From: Telluria antibiotica
GTDB lineage: Bacteria; Pseudomonadota; Gammaproteobacteria; Burkholderiales; Burkholderiaceae_D
Direction: 5' to 3'
Assembly: GCF_011682055.1 (NCBI RefSeq)
Contig: NZ_JAAQOM010000003.1
Coordinates: forward strand, 372,001-436,000
DNA length: 64,000 nt
The translations under genes and the position numbers were made by a program. Position 1 is the stretch's first letter; each line of letters starts with the position of its first letter. Under the pieces are notes generated by a model. That model was not told the origin of the DNA, did not search any database, and worked only from the letters and a program-made list of their open reading frames with translations. This document shows, piece by piece, positions 28,044 through 35,851 of the stretch.

Positions 28044-29386
28044 GCGGCGCGGGCGATGCCCAATCGCTCCATGCGCCGGTATAACGCTTGGCGCGACAGC
28101 CCCAGTTCCGCGGCCGCCTGCGCGATCACGCCGCCCGCGCGCGTGAGCGCCTGCATGATGGCGTCGCGGTCCGGCTCCGCATCGGGCGCGCCGCCGGCCG
28201 GCGGGGGCAGGCCGAGGTCGGCCGCCTTGATCACGTCGCCCTGGGCCAGCAGGTTCGCACGCGCCATCACGTTCTTCAGCTCACGCACATTCCCCGGCCA
28301 CGTGTGGGCGAGCAGGGCGGCTTCCGCGCCCGGGTGCAGTGTCTTGCCGCGCGGGAGAAAGCCGTGCGCCAGCGGCAGGATGTCGCCGGGGCGCGCGGCC
28401 AGCGCGGGCAGCCTCAATTCGATCACGTTCAGGCGATAGAACAGGTCTTCGCGGAAGGTGCCGGCGCGGATCATCGCCGCGAGGTCCGCGTTCGTCGCGC
28501 TGATCACGCGCACCTTCACCTGGCGCTCGCGGTTCGAGCCGAGGCGCTCGAAGCGGCCCGTCTCCAGCACGCGCAGGAGTTTCATCTGGCCAGCCAGTGG
28601 CAGGTTGCCGATCTCGTCGAGGAATAGCGTGCCACCATCTGCCGCCTCGAATTTTCCTTCGCGCGCTTTGGAGGCGCCCGTGTATGCGCCCGCGTCGGCC
28701 CCGAACAGTTCGGCCTCGATCAGTTCCGACGGCAGCGCGCCGCAATTGAGCACCACGAACGGTCCGTCGCGGACCATCGAGTTGGCCTGGATGATCTCGG
28801 CGATGCGCTCCTTGCCCGTGCCGTTCGGCCCCGTGATCAGGATCGGCACGTCGGCGCGCGCCACCTGGCAGGCGAGGCTCAGCACGCGTTCCGTGGCCGG
28901 GTCGGCCCACACGAGGCCGCGCAGGTCGAAATTCTGTTCCAGCTCGCGCCGCGCACGGCGTTCGCGCTGCAGGCGCTGGCCGAGGGCGCGGTTCGCCTGT
29001 CCCAGCTCGATCAGGTTCGTCACGGTCGCGAGCAGGCGGTCGTCGTTCCACGGCTTCGACAGGTAGTCGGCGGCACCGGCCTTGATCAGGTCGACGGCCG
29101 CGTCCAGGTGCGTCCACGCCGTCAGCAGGATCACCGGAAGGTCCGGGTATTCTTTCCGGATCGCGCGGAACAGTGCCACGCCTTCCTCGCCGGACGTCGT
29201 GTCGGCCGTGAAGTTCATGTCCTGGATGACCAGGTCGACGGGCTCGCGCGCGAGGATGGCGAGGCCTTCCTCGGGCGAGGCGGCGCGCAGCGACGCGATG
29301 TCGTGCAGCGAGAACAGCACGTCGAGCGCGATGCCGACGGCGGCGTTGTCGTCGATGATCAAAACGGTAGGCATGCCCGCTAGCAT
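28040..29386 (-). CDS. NtrC-family sigma-54 response regulator
   Basis: The protein has 448 residues. The receiver has phospho-acceptor D56 (LVIQDMNF). The AAA+ domain has Walker A GPNGTGKE near 186-193, the sigma-54 loop GAYTGA at 233-238 (usually GAFTGA; Tyr is a conservative change) and Walker B GGTLFLDEIGNLP. The C-terminal Fis-type helix-turn-helix is VIAQAAAELGLSRQALYRRMERLG. GGAG precedes ATG 29386; ATG 29374 (MPTVLIIDD) is an alternative. It lies in the same operon as the ABC exporter and is the likely activator of the sigma-54 promoters at 34019 and 12493. Confidence 0.93.
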   Translation of the reverse strand: MLAGMPTVLIIDDNAAVGIALDVLFSLHDIASLRAASPEEGLAILAREPVDLVIQDMNFTADTTSGEEGVALFRAIRKEYPDLPVILLTAWTHLDAAVDLIKAGAADYLSKPWNDDRLLATVTNLIELGQANRALGQRLQRERRARRELEQNFDLRGLVWADPATERVLSLACQVARADVPILITGPNGTGKERIAEIIQANSMVRDGPFVVLNCGALPSELIEAELFGADAGAYTGASKAREGKFEAADGGTLFLDEIGNLPLAGQMKLLRVLETGRFERLGSNRERQVKVRVISATNADLAAMIRAGTFREDLFYRLNVIELRLPALAARPGDILPLAHGFLPRGKTLHPGAEAALLAHTWPGNVRELKNVMARANLLAQGDVIKAADLGLPPPAGGAPDAEPDRDAIMQALTRAGGVIAQAAAELGLSRQALYRRMERLGIARAA

Positions 29387-29398
29387 ATCACTCCCGCA

Positions 29399-30634
29399 TC
29401 ACACGCTGCGGGTCGCCGTCGCCGGCGAGATGCTGGCCGCGCGCCACGCCGGGCCGTAGGCCGCGAGCACACCGAGCAGCCAGAAGCCGAGGGCGCCGAA
29501 CACGAGGTAGCCGGCCGGCAGGCGCGCCATTTCCAGCTGGCTCACGAGAAGCTGGTTCAGTGCGAGCCCCAGCGCCACGCCGCCGAATACGCCGGCGCTC
29601 GTGATCATGAAGTTCTCCGTGATGAAGTAGCGCAGGATGTCGCTCTTCTTCGCGCCCAGCGCGCGGCGCACGCCGATCTGCTTGCGCCGCTGCGTGACCC
29701 ACAGGCTGGCCATGCCGACGATGCCGGAGCAGGTGATCAGCACGAGCAGCGCGCTCACGGTGATCAGCATCCATTGCAGGGCGGCGTCGCCGCGGTAGCG
29801 GTTCTTGCGGTCTTCGTCGGTGGTCTTGATGTCCATGATCATCGGCGTGGCCGACGATTTGCGCAGCGCCGCTTCCGCTTCCTTCATCACGCGGTCGCGC
29901 TGGCCCGGTTCCGTGCGCACGGCGTACAGCGCGCCGCGGCCGCCGCCGTACTGGCGCTGCGGGATCAGTACGGAGTGCATGCCCTTGTCCTTGGTCTCGC
30001 CGTGTGCGCTGATCAGGTTCTCGACCACGCCGATGATGCGTGCCGGATGGGCGTCGGCGCCGATGCCGAAGTAGAACGTCTTGCCGATCGCGCTCGCGCC
30101 GGGCCACAGCTTGTCGGCCGTCGGCTTCGTGATGATGACGCCTGGCGGATATACGTCTTCCGTGGCTTCGTTCACGTCGATGAGTTCCTGCGGCTGGAAG
30201 TCGCGGCCCTCGACGAGCGTGAGGCCGAACGCCTTGATGAGCGAATCGCCCGACACATACGTCGATACGTCGGTGTTGGGGCGCTCCTGGCGCGGATCGA
30301 GCACGATGCTCGTGTTGCTGCCGCTGCGCGACAGCGGCATCTGGCTGACCTGGGCCGCGGCGACCACGCCGGGGACGGCGCGCAGGACCTCGGTCTGGCG
30401 CTTGATGTCGGCCAGCTGCTGCTCCGGCGTGGCGTTGCTGAGCGTGCGCACGGCGATGTGGAACACCGCATGCTCGTCGGCGAGGCCGGACGGGCGCGAC
30501 ATGACGGCGCGCCGCTCGTTCACGATGTGCACGGCGTTGGCGAGGATCGCCAGGCTCAGTGCGACCTGCAAGGCCACCAGCAGGGGGCCGGTCTTGTTGC
30601 GCAGCAGCGCGGACAGGATGGGACGGAATTCCAT
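29399..30634 (-). CDS. MacB/FtsX-type ABC permease 2
   Basis: The protein has 411 residues. A first helix near 17-40 is followed by a ~230-residue MacB-PCD-like periplasmic domain and three C-terminal helices. The cytoplasmic QRRKQIGVRRALGAKKSDILRYFITE block is diagnostic of FtsX permeases. GGAG lies 6 bases before ATG 30634. It follows permease 1 after 18 bp and precedes the regulator after 12 bp. It probably forms a heterodimer with permease 1, driving efflux or extraction of envelope molecules rather than import. Confidence 0.9.
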   Translation of the reverse strand: MEFRPILSALLRNKTGPLLVALQVALSLAILANAVHIVNERRAVMSRPSGLADEHAVFHIAVRTLSNATPEQQLADIKRQTEVLRAVPGVVAAAQVSQMPLSRSGSNTSIVLDPRQERPNTDVSTYVSGDSLIKAFGLTLVEGRDFQPQELIDVNEATEDVYPPGVIITKPTADKLWPGASAIGKTFYFGIGADAHPARIIGVVENLISAHGETKDKGMHSVLIPQRQYGGGRGALYAVRTEPGQRDRVMKEAEAALRKSSATPMIMDIKTTDEDRKNRYRGDAALQWMLITVSALLVLITCSGIVGMASLWVTQRRKQIGVRRALGAKKSDILRYFITENFMITSAGVFGGVALGLALNQLLVSQLEMARLPAGYLVFGALGFWLLGVLAAYGPAWRAASISPATATRSV

Positions 30635-30652
30635 GACGTTCTCCAAGGGGCC

Positions 30653-31963
30653 TTATTGCGATTTGAGCTGGATCGCCGGCGTGACCTGGCACGCGCGCCA
30701 GGTCGGCAGCAGGCCGGCCACGATGGCGGCGCCGACCGAGATCACGAAGGTCAGGCCCAGCATTTCCCAGTCCATGTGGGCGACGGTTGCCATCGAATCG
30801 CTCGACAAGCGGATCAGCGCGAGCGCGCCGAATGCGAGGACCAGGCCCAGCACGCCGCCGACGAGACCCACGACGGCCGTCTCGATCAGGAATTGGCGGA
30901 AGATCTCGGCGCGCGAGGCGCCCAGCGCACGCCGCACGCCGATCTCGGCGGCGCGCACGGAAAACTTGGCCAGCAGCAGGCCGATCGTGTTCACGAGGCA
31001 CAGCGCGAGGAAACCGAATGCGAGCCAGGTCTGCAGCCGGCTGTCCTTGCCGACGACGTGCGTGTATTCCATCCAGCCCTGGACGTCGAACAGCTGGTTC
31101 GGCGCGTTGCGCGTCAGGCGGCCCAGCTTGCGCTGTTCGGCCGCATAGTTGTCGAGCCACGATTGCAGGTCGGCGCGGTCGCCGGCCGACGCGGTTTCGA
31201 ACCACGCGGTGATCCACGTGCAGTCCGACGCGAGCCGCGCGGCGAAGCCCGGTCCGGTGTTCGCGGAGCAGCTCATGCCGCCGCGGTGCTGGGTTTCGTG
31301 GCGGATGGCCGTCGCCAGCGGAATGAAGAATTCCTCGCCGGTGGCGTACGGCGAGCCGCCTTGCAGCTGATAGACGCGCGGCAGCATCTTCCATTTCGCG
31401 GCGACGCCGACGACGGTGAACGGGAAGCCCATCAGGTTCAGGCGCTGGCCGACCGGGTTGACGTCGCCGAACAGCTTGTCCGCCATCGCGCGGCTCAGCA
31501 CGACGACGTCGGCACCGCGCGCCTCGTCCGCCTCGGTCCACGGCTGGCCGTAGTCGAACGGCACGTCGAACATCGCGAAGAAGTCGCGCGTGGGCGCCAG
31601 GCCGCCCATGTTGAACGGGGCGATCTCGCGTCGCGGCGGCTCGACCGACGCCTCGACGCCGTACATCGCCGTGCGGCGCACGCCCTGGCCGCTCTTGAGC
31701 ATGTTCATCGCGTCCTGGTACGTGATCTGGATGTCGTCGGGCCGCTCGCCCGGCGTATAGCCTTTCGCGGGGCCCGGGTCGATCAGCGGCACGAACAGGC
31801 GGTCGCTCTTTTGCGGGATCGGGTCGCTCGACATCATGTGGAGAATCGTCAGCGTGGACACGCTGGCGGCCACGCCGACGGCCAGGGTGACGACCATCAG
31901 CGCCGTGAGGGCAGGGTTGCGGCGCAGGCTGCGCACGCCGAGCCTGAAGTAATAGCCGAACAT
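30653..31963 (-). CDS. MacB/FtsX-type ABC permease 1
   Basis: The protein has 436 residues. Helix 1 lies near 18-42 (LTALMVVTLAVGVAASVSTLTIL), then a periplasmic domain with two Cys (MSCSANTG and DCTWI), then three C-terminal helices and the FtsX signature SVRAAEIGVRRALGASRAEIFRQFLIE. AAGGA lies 6 bases before ATG 31963. It is only distantly similar to permease 2, so the exporter is heterodimeric. Substrate unknown; MacB-like systems handle antimicrobial peptides, macrolides or lipoproteins. Confidence 0.9.
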   Translation of the reverse strand: MFGYYFRLGVRSLRRNPALTALMVVTLAVGVAASVSTLTILHMMSSDPIPQKSDRLFVPLIDPGPAKGYTPGERPDDIQITYQDAMNMLKSGQGVRRTAMYGVEASVEPPRREIAPFNMGGLAPTRDFFAMFDVPFDYGQPWTEADEARGADVVVLSRAMADKLFGDVNPVGQRLNLMGFPFTVVGVAAKWKMLPRVYQLQGGSPYATGEEFFIPLATAIRHETQHRGGMSCSANTGPGFAARLASDCTWITAWFETASAGDRADLQSWLDNYAAEQRKLGRLTRNAPNQLFDVQGWMEYTHVVGKDSRLQTWLAFGFLALCLVNTIGLLLAKFSVRAAEIGVRRALGASRAEIFRQFLIETAVVGLVGGVLGLVLAFGALALIRLSSDSMATVAHMDWEMLGLTFVISVGAAIVAGLLPTWRACQVTPAIQLKSQ

Positions 31964-31974
31964 GATGCGTCCTT

Positions 31975-32697
31975 TCAAACGGGAGTCGCGGCGGCGGTGG
32001 ACTTCGTGTCGACGAGCGTCGGGCCGCGCCGCACGAGGTCCGACACCTGGCCGTCGATGATGTGCACGTTGCGCGTCGTGCGCACGGCCAGTTCCGGGTC
32101 GTGCGTGACCATCAGGATTGTCGTGCCGGCCGCGTTGATCTCTTCCAGCAGCTCCATCACGCCGCGTGCCATCTGCGTGTCGAGGTTACCGGTCGGTTCG
32201 TCCGCCAGCAGGAGCTTCGGCGAGCCCGCGAGCGCGCGCGCGATGGCGACGCGCTGCTGCTGGCCGCCGGACAGCTCGGCCGGATAATGCTTCATGCGCG
32301 ACGCCAGGCCGACCTTCGACAGCGCGTCCTCGATGCGCTTCTTGCGCTCGCTGGCGTTGAAGCCGCGGTAGCGCAGCGGGACGTCGACGTTGTCGTACAG
32401 GTTCAGGTCGGGGATCAGGTTGAAGCCCTGGAAGATGAAGCCCAGTTTTTCGTTGCGCAGGCGCGAGCGCGCTCCGTCGTCCAGGCCTTTCACGTTGATG
32501 CCGTCGAGGATGTATTCGCCGGCCGTGAATTCCTCGAGCAGGCCGGCGATGTTCAGGAAGCTCGTCTTGCCCGACCCCGACGGCCCCGTCACCGTGACGA
32601 ATTCGCCTTCCTTGACTTCGATCTCGAAGCCGCGCAGCGCGTGCGTCTCGATCATGTGGGTGCGGTACACCTTGCTCAAATTGGTCATGCGCAGCAT
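31975..32697 (-). CDS. MacB/LolD-type ABC ATPase
   Basis: The protein has 240 residues. Walker A is GPSGSGKTS, the Q-loop is IFQGFNLIPDLNLYDNV (LolD/MacB style), the signature is LSGGQQQR, Walker B is LLLADEPTGNLD and the switch is THDPE. AAGGA lies 6 bases before ATG 32697; the frame extends 20 residues further but without a binding site. It powers the two permeases downstream. Confidence 0.94.
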   Translation of the reverse strand: MLRMTNLSKVYRTHMIETHALRGFEIEVKEGEFVTVTGPSGSGKTSFLNIAGLLEEFTAGEYILDGINVKGLDDGARSRLRNEKLGFIFQGFNLIPDLNLYDNVDVPLRYRGFNASERKKRIEDALSKVGLASRMKHYPAELSGGQQQRVAIARALAGSPKLLLADEPTGNLDTQMARGVMELLEEINAAGTTILMVTHDPELAVRTTRNVHIIDGQVSDLVRRGPTLVDTKSTAAATPV

Positions 32698-32716
32698 GGC
32701 TGTTCCTTTGGGTTCG

Positions 32717-33985
32717 TTATTGGTTGATCGAGACACGTTGAGCGTTGTTGAAGGCATCGGTGCCGGCGACGACGATTCTGTCGCCCTGCTTCAGGCCGGA
32801 AAGGATTTCGACAGCGGACAGGCTCGTCGCGCCCATGCGGATCGGCGTGCGCGTGGCGATCCCGTCGCGCACGACGTACGCATAGCGTCCGCCCTCGCTT
32901 TCGACGAACGGGCCGCGCTGCACCATCAGCACGTTCGGCTTTTCTTCGATGAGCAGGCGCGCCGTCACGCGCTGGCTCTGGCGCAGGCCCTTCGGCTGTT
33001 CGCCGTCGAAGCGCACGCGCGCCAGCACCATGCTCTTGACGACTTCCGGCGACAGCGCGGACAGCTTGCCCGCCGCGGTGCCGGAAGGCAGGGCCACTTC
33101 CGCGTTCATGCCCAGGCCCAGGTCGGCCGCATAGGTCTCCGGCACCTCGAGTTCGACTTCGAGCTTCGACAGGTCGACGAGCGTCATCAGCGGCGCGTTC
33201 GCGGCGACGACCATGCGGTCCTGCACGTTCAGGGTGCCGATGAAACCGTCGACGGGCGCGCGCACGGTCAGCTCGTCCACGCGGCGCTGCGCTTCCTCCA
33301 TCGACAGGCGCGCCCGTTCCAGGTCGTTCATCTTCGTCTTCAGCGCGAGCGCCACGTCCTCGCCTTCCAGCACGGCGGCTTCGCTCGCGTGCTTCGCGCG
33401 GATCTGGGCCGACTGCACCGCGTCCTTCGCCTTCTGGTAATCGTTCTTGGCGATGATGCCGACCTGGCCCACGCTGTCGTAGCGCTCCAGCGTGCGCTGG
33501 GCGGACAGGCGGTCGATCTCGGCGGTGTCGGCCTCCTTCTGCGCCAGCAGCTTCTGCTTGCGCGACAGGATCTGCTGGCGCGCCACCTCGGCCTTCAGTC
33601 CTTCGTAGGCGGAGACCTCGCGTTTCAGCACGTCCGTCAGGTCGGGCGATTCCAGCACGGCCAGCACCTGGCCTTTTTTGACCGTGTCGCCGGCGGCGAC
33701 CTTCAGGTTCACCGTGGACGGCGCCTTGGCGTACAACGTGGGGCTGACGGCGGCCACGACGCGGCCGTTGACGGACGCGTCGCGCACGAGCGTACCGCGC
33801 GTGACCTCGGCGATGCGCAACCGCGCCGCGCTGACGGATGCGTCGCTGCCGCGCCACGTGGACACGAGGCCGGCGCACACGGCGGCGACGACGACGGCGC
33901 TGCCGATCCAGAGGGCGCGACGCTTCAGCTTGTGGCCCGCCGGCGGGGTGATGACGGCGTCTTGTTCGGATGTATCGCGGATCAT
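32717..33985 (-). CDS. Periplasmic adaptor (HlyD/MacA-like) of the ABC exporter
   Basis: The protein has 422 residues. A single membrane anchor lies near 28-48. A split lipoyl-like domain follows (KAPSTVNLKVAAGDTVKKGQVLAVLESP, then LTVRAPVDGFIGTLNVQDRM) around a ~90-residue coiled coil, then beta-barrel and membrane-proximal domains. This is the MacA-type bridge from inner-membrane ABC pumps toward an outer-membrane factor; no TolC gene is nearby. It is the first gene after the sigma-54 promoter at 34019-34034. The start at 33985 lacks a strong Shine-Dalgarno sequence; a frame open to 34150 would run over the promoter and is rejected. Confidence 0.9.
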   Translation of the reverse strand: MIRDTSEQDAVITPPAGHKLKRRALWIGSAVVVAAVCAGLVSTWRGSDASVSAARLRIAEVTRGTLVRDASVNGRVVAAVSPTLYAKAPSTVNLKVAAGDTVKKGQVLAVLESPDLTDVLKREVSAYEGLKAEVARQQILSRKQKLLAQKEADTAEIDRLSAQRTLERYDSVGQVGIIAKNDYQKAKDAVQSAQIRAKHASEAAVLEGEDVALALKTKMNDLERARLSMEEAQRRVDELTVRAPVDGFIGTLNVQDRMVVAANAPLMTLVDLSKLEVELEVPETYAADLGLGMNAEVALPSGTAAGKLSALSPEVVKSMVLARVRFDGEQPKGLRQSQRVTARLLIEEKPNVLMVQRGPFVESEGGRYAYVVRDGIATRTPIRMGATSLSAVEILSGLKQGDRIVVAGTDAFNNAQRVSINQ

Positions 33986-34018
33986 GATGTGGACACGTTG
34001 GATGGACGGTGTCGTATT

Positions 34019-34034
34019 TGCATGATCCGTGCCA
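34019..34034 (-). promoter_or_regulatory. Sigma-54 promoter of the ABC exporter/two-component operon
   Basis: On the minus strand TGGCACG-GATC-ATGCA matches the consensus TGGCACG-N4-TTGCA at all but one fixed position. The start point would lie near 34007, leaving a 22-nt leader. An activator gene lies in the same operon, so autoregulation is expected. Confidence 0.72.
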
Positions 34035-34039
34035 GACGC

Positions 34040-34052
34040 CAAGTCATTGATT
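34040..34052 (-). promoter_or_regulatory. IHF-like site
   Basis: Minus-strand AATCAATGACTTG fits WATCAANNNNTTR exactly. It lies between the candidate activator sites and the -24 box, where IHF bends DNA at many sigma-54 promoters. Confidence 0.5.
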
Positions 34053-34067
34053 TTATTGGAGCGGATA

Positions 34068-34116
34068 GCGGACGCGGCCGCGTCCGCGACCGTCCGCGCG
34101 GCGGCTGGCCGGACAC
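34068..34116. promoter_or_regulatory. Candidate activator sites of the ABC exporter operon
   Basis: A perfect 20-bp palindrome (GCGGACGCGG and its complement, 34068-34087) is joined by further CGCGGAC units and a GTGTCCGGC that starts at 34116 on the minus strand. The distance from GTGTCCG to the -24 box is 82 bp here and 89 bp at the TldD operon, which has the same words. Confidence 0.55.
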
Positions 34117-34195
34117 CGCGGACGGTCTTGATAATCTGGAAAGCGGCCATAATTGGTTGCCACCAATCATGCGGCGCCGCCGTGGAAAGTCTTGC

Positions 34196-35776
34196 ATGAC
34201 TTCATTTTTGTCCCGTCTGTTGACGCCTGGCGAAGGGGAACCATACGACCAGACGTTCACCGAGGACGAGGTGGCCGCCTTGAGCGCCGCCTTGCCGCCC
34301 GACCCCGACGCCGCGCTCGACGACGCGACATGGCGCGATTTGCTGCTGCCGCGCTACGCGGAATCGCTGGCGGCCGGCACGAGCCTGTTCGGCCGCCAGG
34401 TGCTGCACCGCGACCTGCGCGGCGGTCTCGATGACGCCGCGGTGGCGGCACGGCGCGCGCGCATCCAGGCGCTGCTGGACGATCCCGCGCAGCGGGAAAC
34501 TCTCACGCGCAAGCTGGCCTGCCTGCGCCATGCAGACGTCGACGTGGCCACGCTGCTGTTCGCGGACACGCCGCCCGCCAGGCCGGGCTGGCTGCGCTGG
34601 GTGCCGTGGCTGCCCGTGCTGCTGGCGGCCTCGATCGCGGCGGCGCTGCTCGTGTCGCCATGGGGCTGGGTCGGCACGGCCATCGCCATGTACTACCTCG
34701 CGATGCTGCACCTGGGGCACCAGGACCGCGTCTCCCGCTGGAAGCACACCTTGCGCGCGCTGCAGATGCTGCTCCGGGCCAGTTCCCGGCTGGACGGCTG
34801 CGGCAGCCCGCTGGCCGCCGATTTCACGGGGCGCGCCGGGCCGGCCGGGCGCCTGAACCGCGCGCTGGACCGCCTGGTGCTGGCCATACCCGGCGTGTCC
34901 GTTGCGCGCGAGTACGCGAACTGGTTCGCGGCCGCCGACGTGCGCCATTACTACCGCACGCTTGACCTCGTGTTCGGCCAGCGCGACTTCTTGCGCAGCT
35001 GCTATCTGTCGTGCGCGGAACTCGAAGCCGACGCCGCGCTGGCGTGCCACTTGGCGGAGCGCCGGGACTGGTGCTGGGCCGAGCGTTCGGACGCGCGCAC
35101 GCTGGCGCTGGACGGCGGCGTGCATCCGCTGCTGGGCGAGGCGAGAGGCCTGTCGCTGGATGCGGATGGCAAGGGCGTATTCCTGTCGGGCCAGAACGGC
35201 GTCGGCAAGAGCACGTTCCTGCGCATGCTGGGCCTGAACCTCGTCGTCGCGCGCGCCTACGGCTTCTGCTATGCGCGGCGCGCCAGCCTGCCGGCGCTGC
35301 CCGTCGTCGCCAGCATGCAGAACGAGGATTCGCTGCTCGGCGGCCAGAGCCTGTACGTGGCCGAGCTCGCGCGTGCCCGGTCGCTGCTCGCGCGTGCGCG
35401 CGGCGATGCGCCCATCGTCTGCCTCGTCGACGAGATCTTCCGCGGCACGAACCACGAGGAGTCCGTGTCGGCTGCGACGGCCGTCGTCGACGAGCTCGCG
35501 CGGCACGCGCTCGTGGTGGTCTCGTCGCACAACCTCGTGCTGGGTTCCCTGCTGGCGCACGCGCTGGCGCCATGGCGCATCGTGCGCAGCGGCGACGGCC
35601 TGGTGCTGGAACCGGGCGTGCTGGGACGCACGAACGGCGTGGCGCTGCTGGCCGAGCACGGATTCGACGAGGGCGTGCAGCGCAAGGCGGAGCAGGTGGC
35701 GGGCTGGCTCGCGCAGCGGCGGCAAAATTCGGGGTCAGAGCAATATGTTCGGCAGCCAGGCGCTGAAATGACGTAA
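34196..35776 (+). CDS. Membrane-anchored MutS-like ATPase
   Basis: The protein has 526 residues. GGAAAG precedes ATG 34196. Two hydrophobic segments lie near 137-178 (WVPWLPVLLAASIAAALLV and VGTAIAMYYLAMLHL). The C-terminal half is a MutS domain V: Walker A GQNGVGKST near 332-340, Walker B IVCLVDEIFRGTNHEES, and the Q-loop SMQNEDSLLGGQS. Mismatch-recognition domains are missing, so it is not a repair MutS. This membrane MutS-like group has no well-defined role. The last ~16 residues (from NSGSEQ) are encoded by repeat element B, which suggests the original stop was just before it. It is divergent from the ABC operon. Confidence 0.8.
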   Translation: MTSFLSRLLTPGEGEPYDQTFTEDEVAALSAALPPDPDAALDDATWRDLLLPRYAESLAAGTSLFGRQVLHRDLRGGLDDAAVAARRARIQALLDDPAQRETLTRKLACLRHADVDVATLLFADTPPARPGWLRWVPWLPVLLAASIAAALLVSPWGWVGTAIAMYYLAMLHLGHQDRVSRWKHTLRALQMLLRASSRLDGCGSPLAADFTGRAGPAGRLNRALDRLVLAIPGVSVAREYANWFAAADVRHYYRTLDLVFGQRDFLRSCYLSCAELEADAALACHLAERRDWCWAERSDARTLALDGGVHPLLGEARGLSLDADGKGVFLSGQNGVGKSTFLRMLGLNLVVARAYGFCYARRASLPALPVVASMQNEDSLLGGQSLYVAELARARSLLARARGDAPIVCLVDEIFRGTNHEESVSAATAVVDELARHALVVVSSHNLVLGSLLAHALAPWRIVRSGDGLVLEPGVLGRTNGVALLAEHGFDEGVQRKAEQVAGWLAQRRQNSGSEQYVRQPGAEMT

Positions 35777-35851
35777 CTTGGCCGAGCATCGAGTGCAAAG
35801 CGTCGCGTTGACGACAATCCGGAAAAAACAATGTGCTCTGACCCCGAATTT
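35725..35851. repeat. Palindromic-end element with GGGGTCAGAGCA termini, copy B
   Basis: AAATTCGGGGTCAGAGCA at 35725-35742 is inverted at 35834-35851. The 127-bp element lies between the convergent MutS-like and allophanate hydrolase genes. It contributes the end of the first and adjoins the TAA of the second. The core differs from copy A at 26598 and has no gene. Confidence 0.78.
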
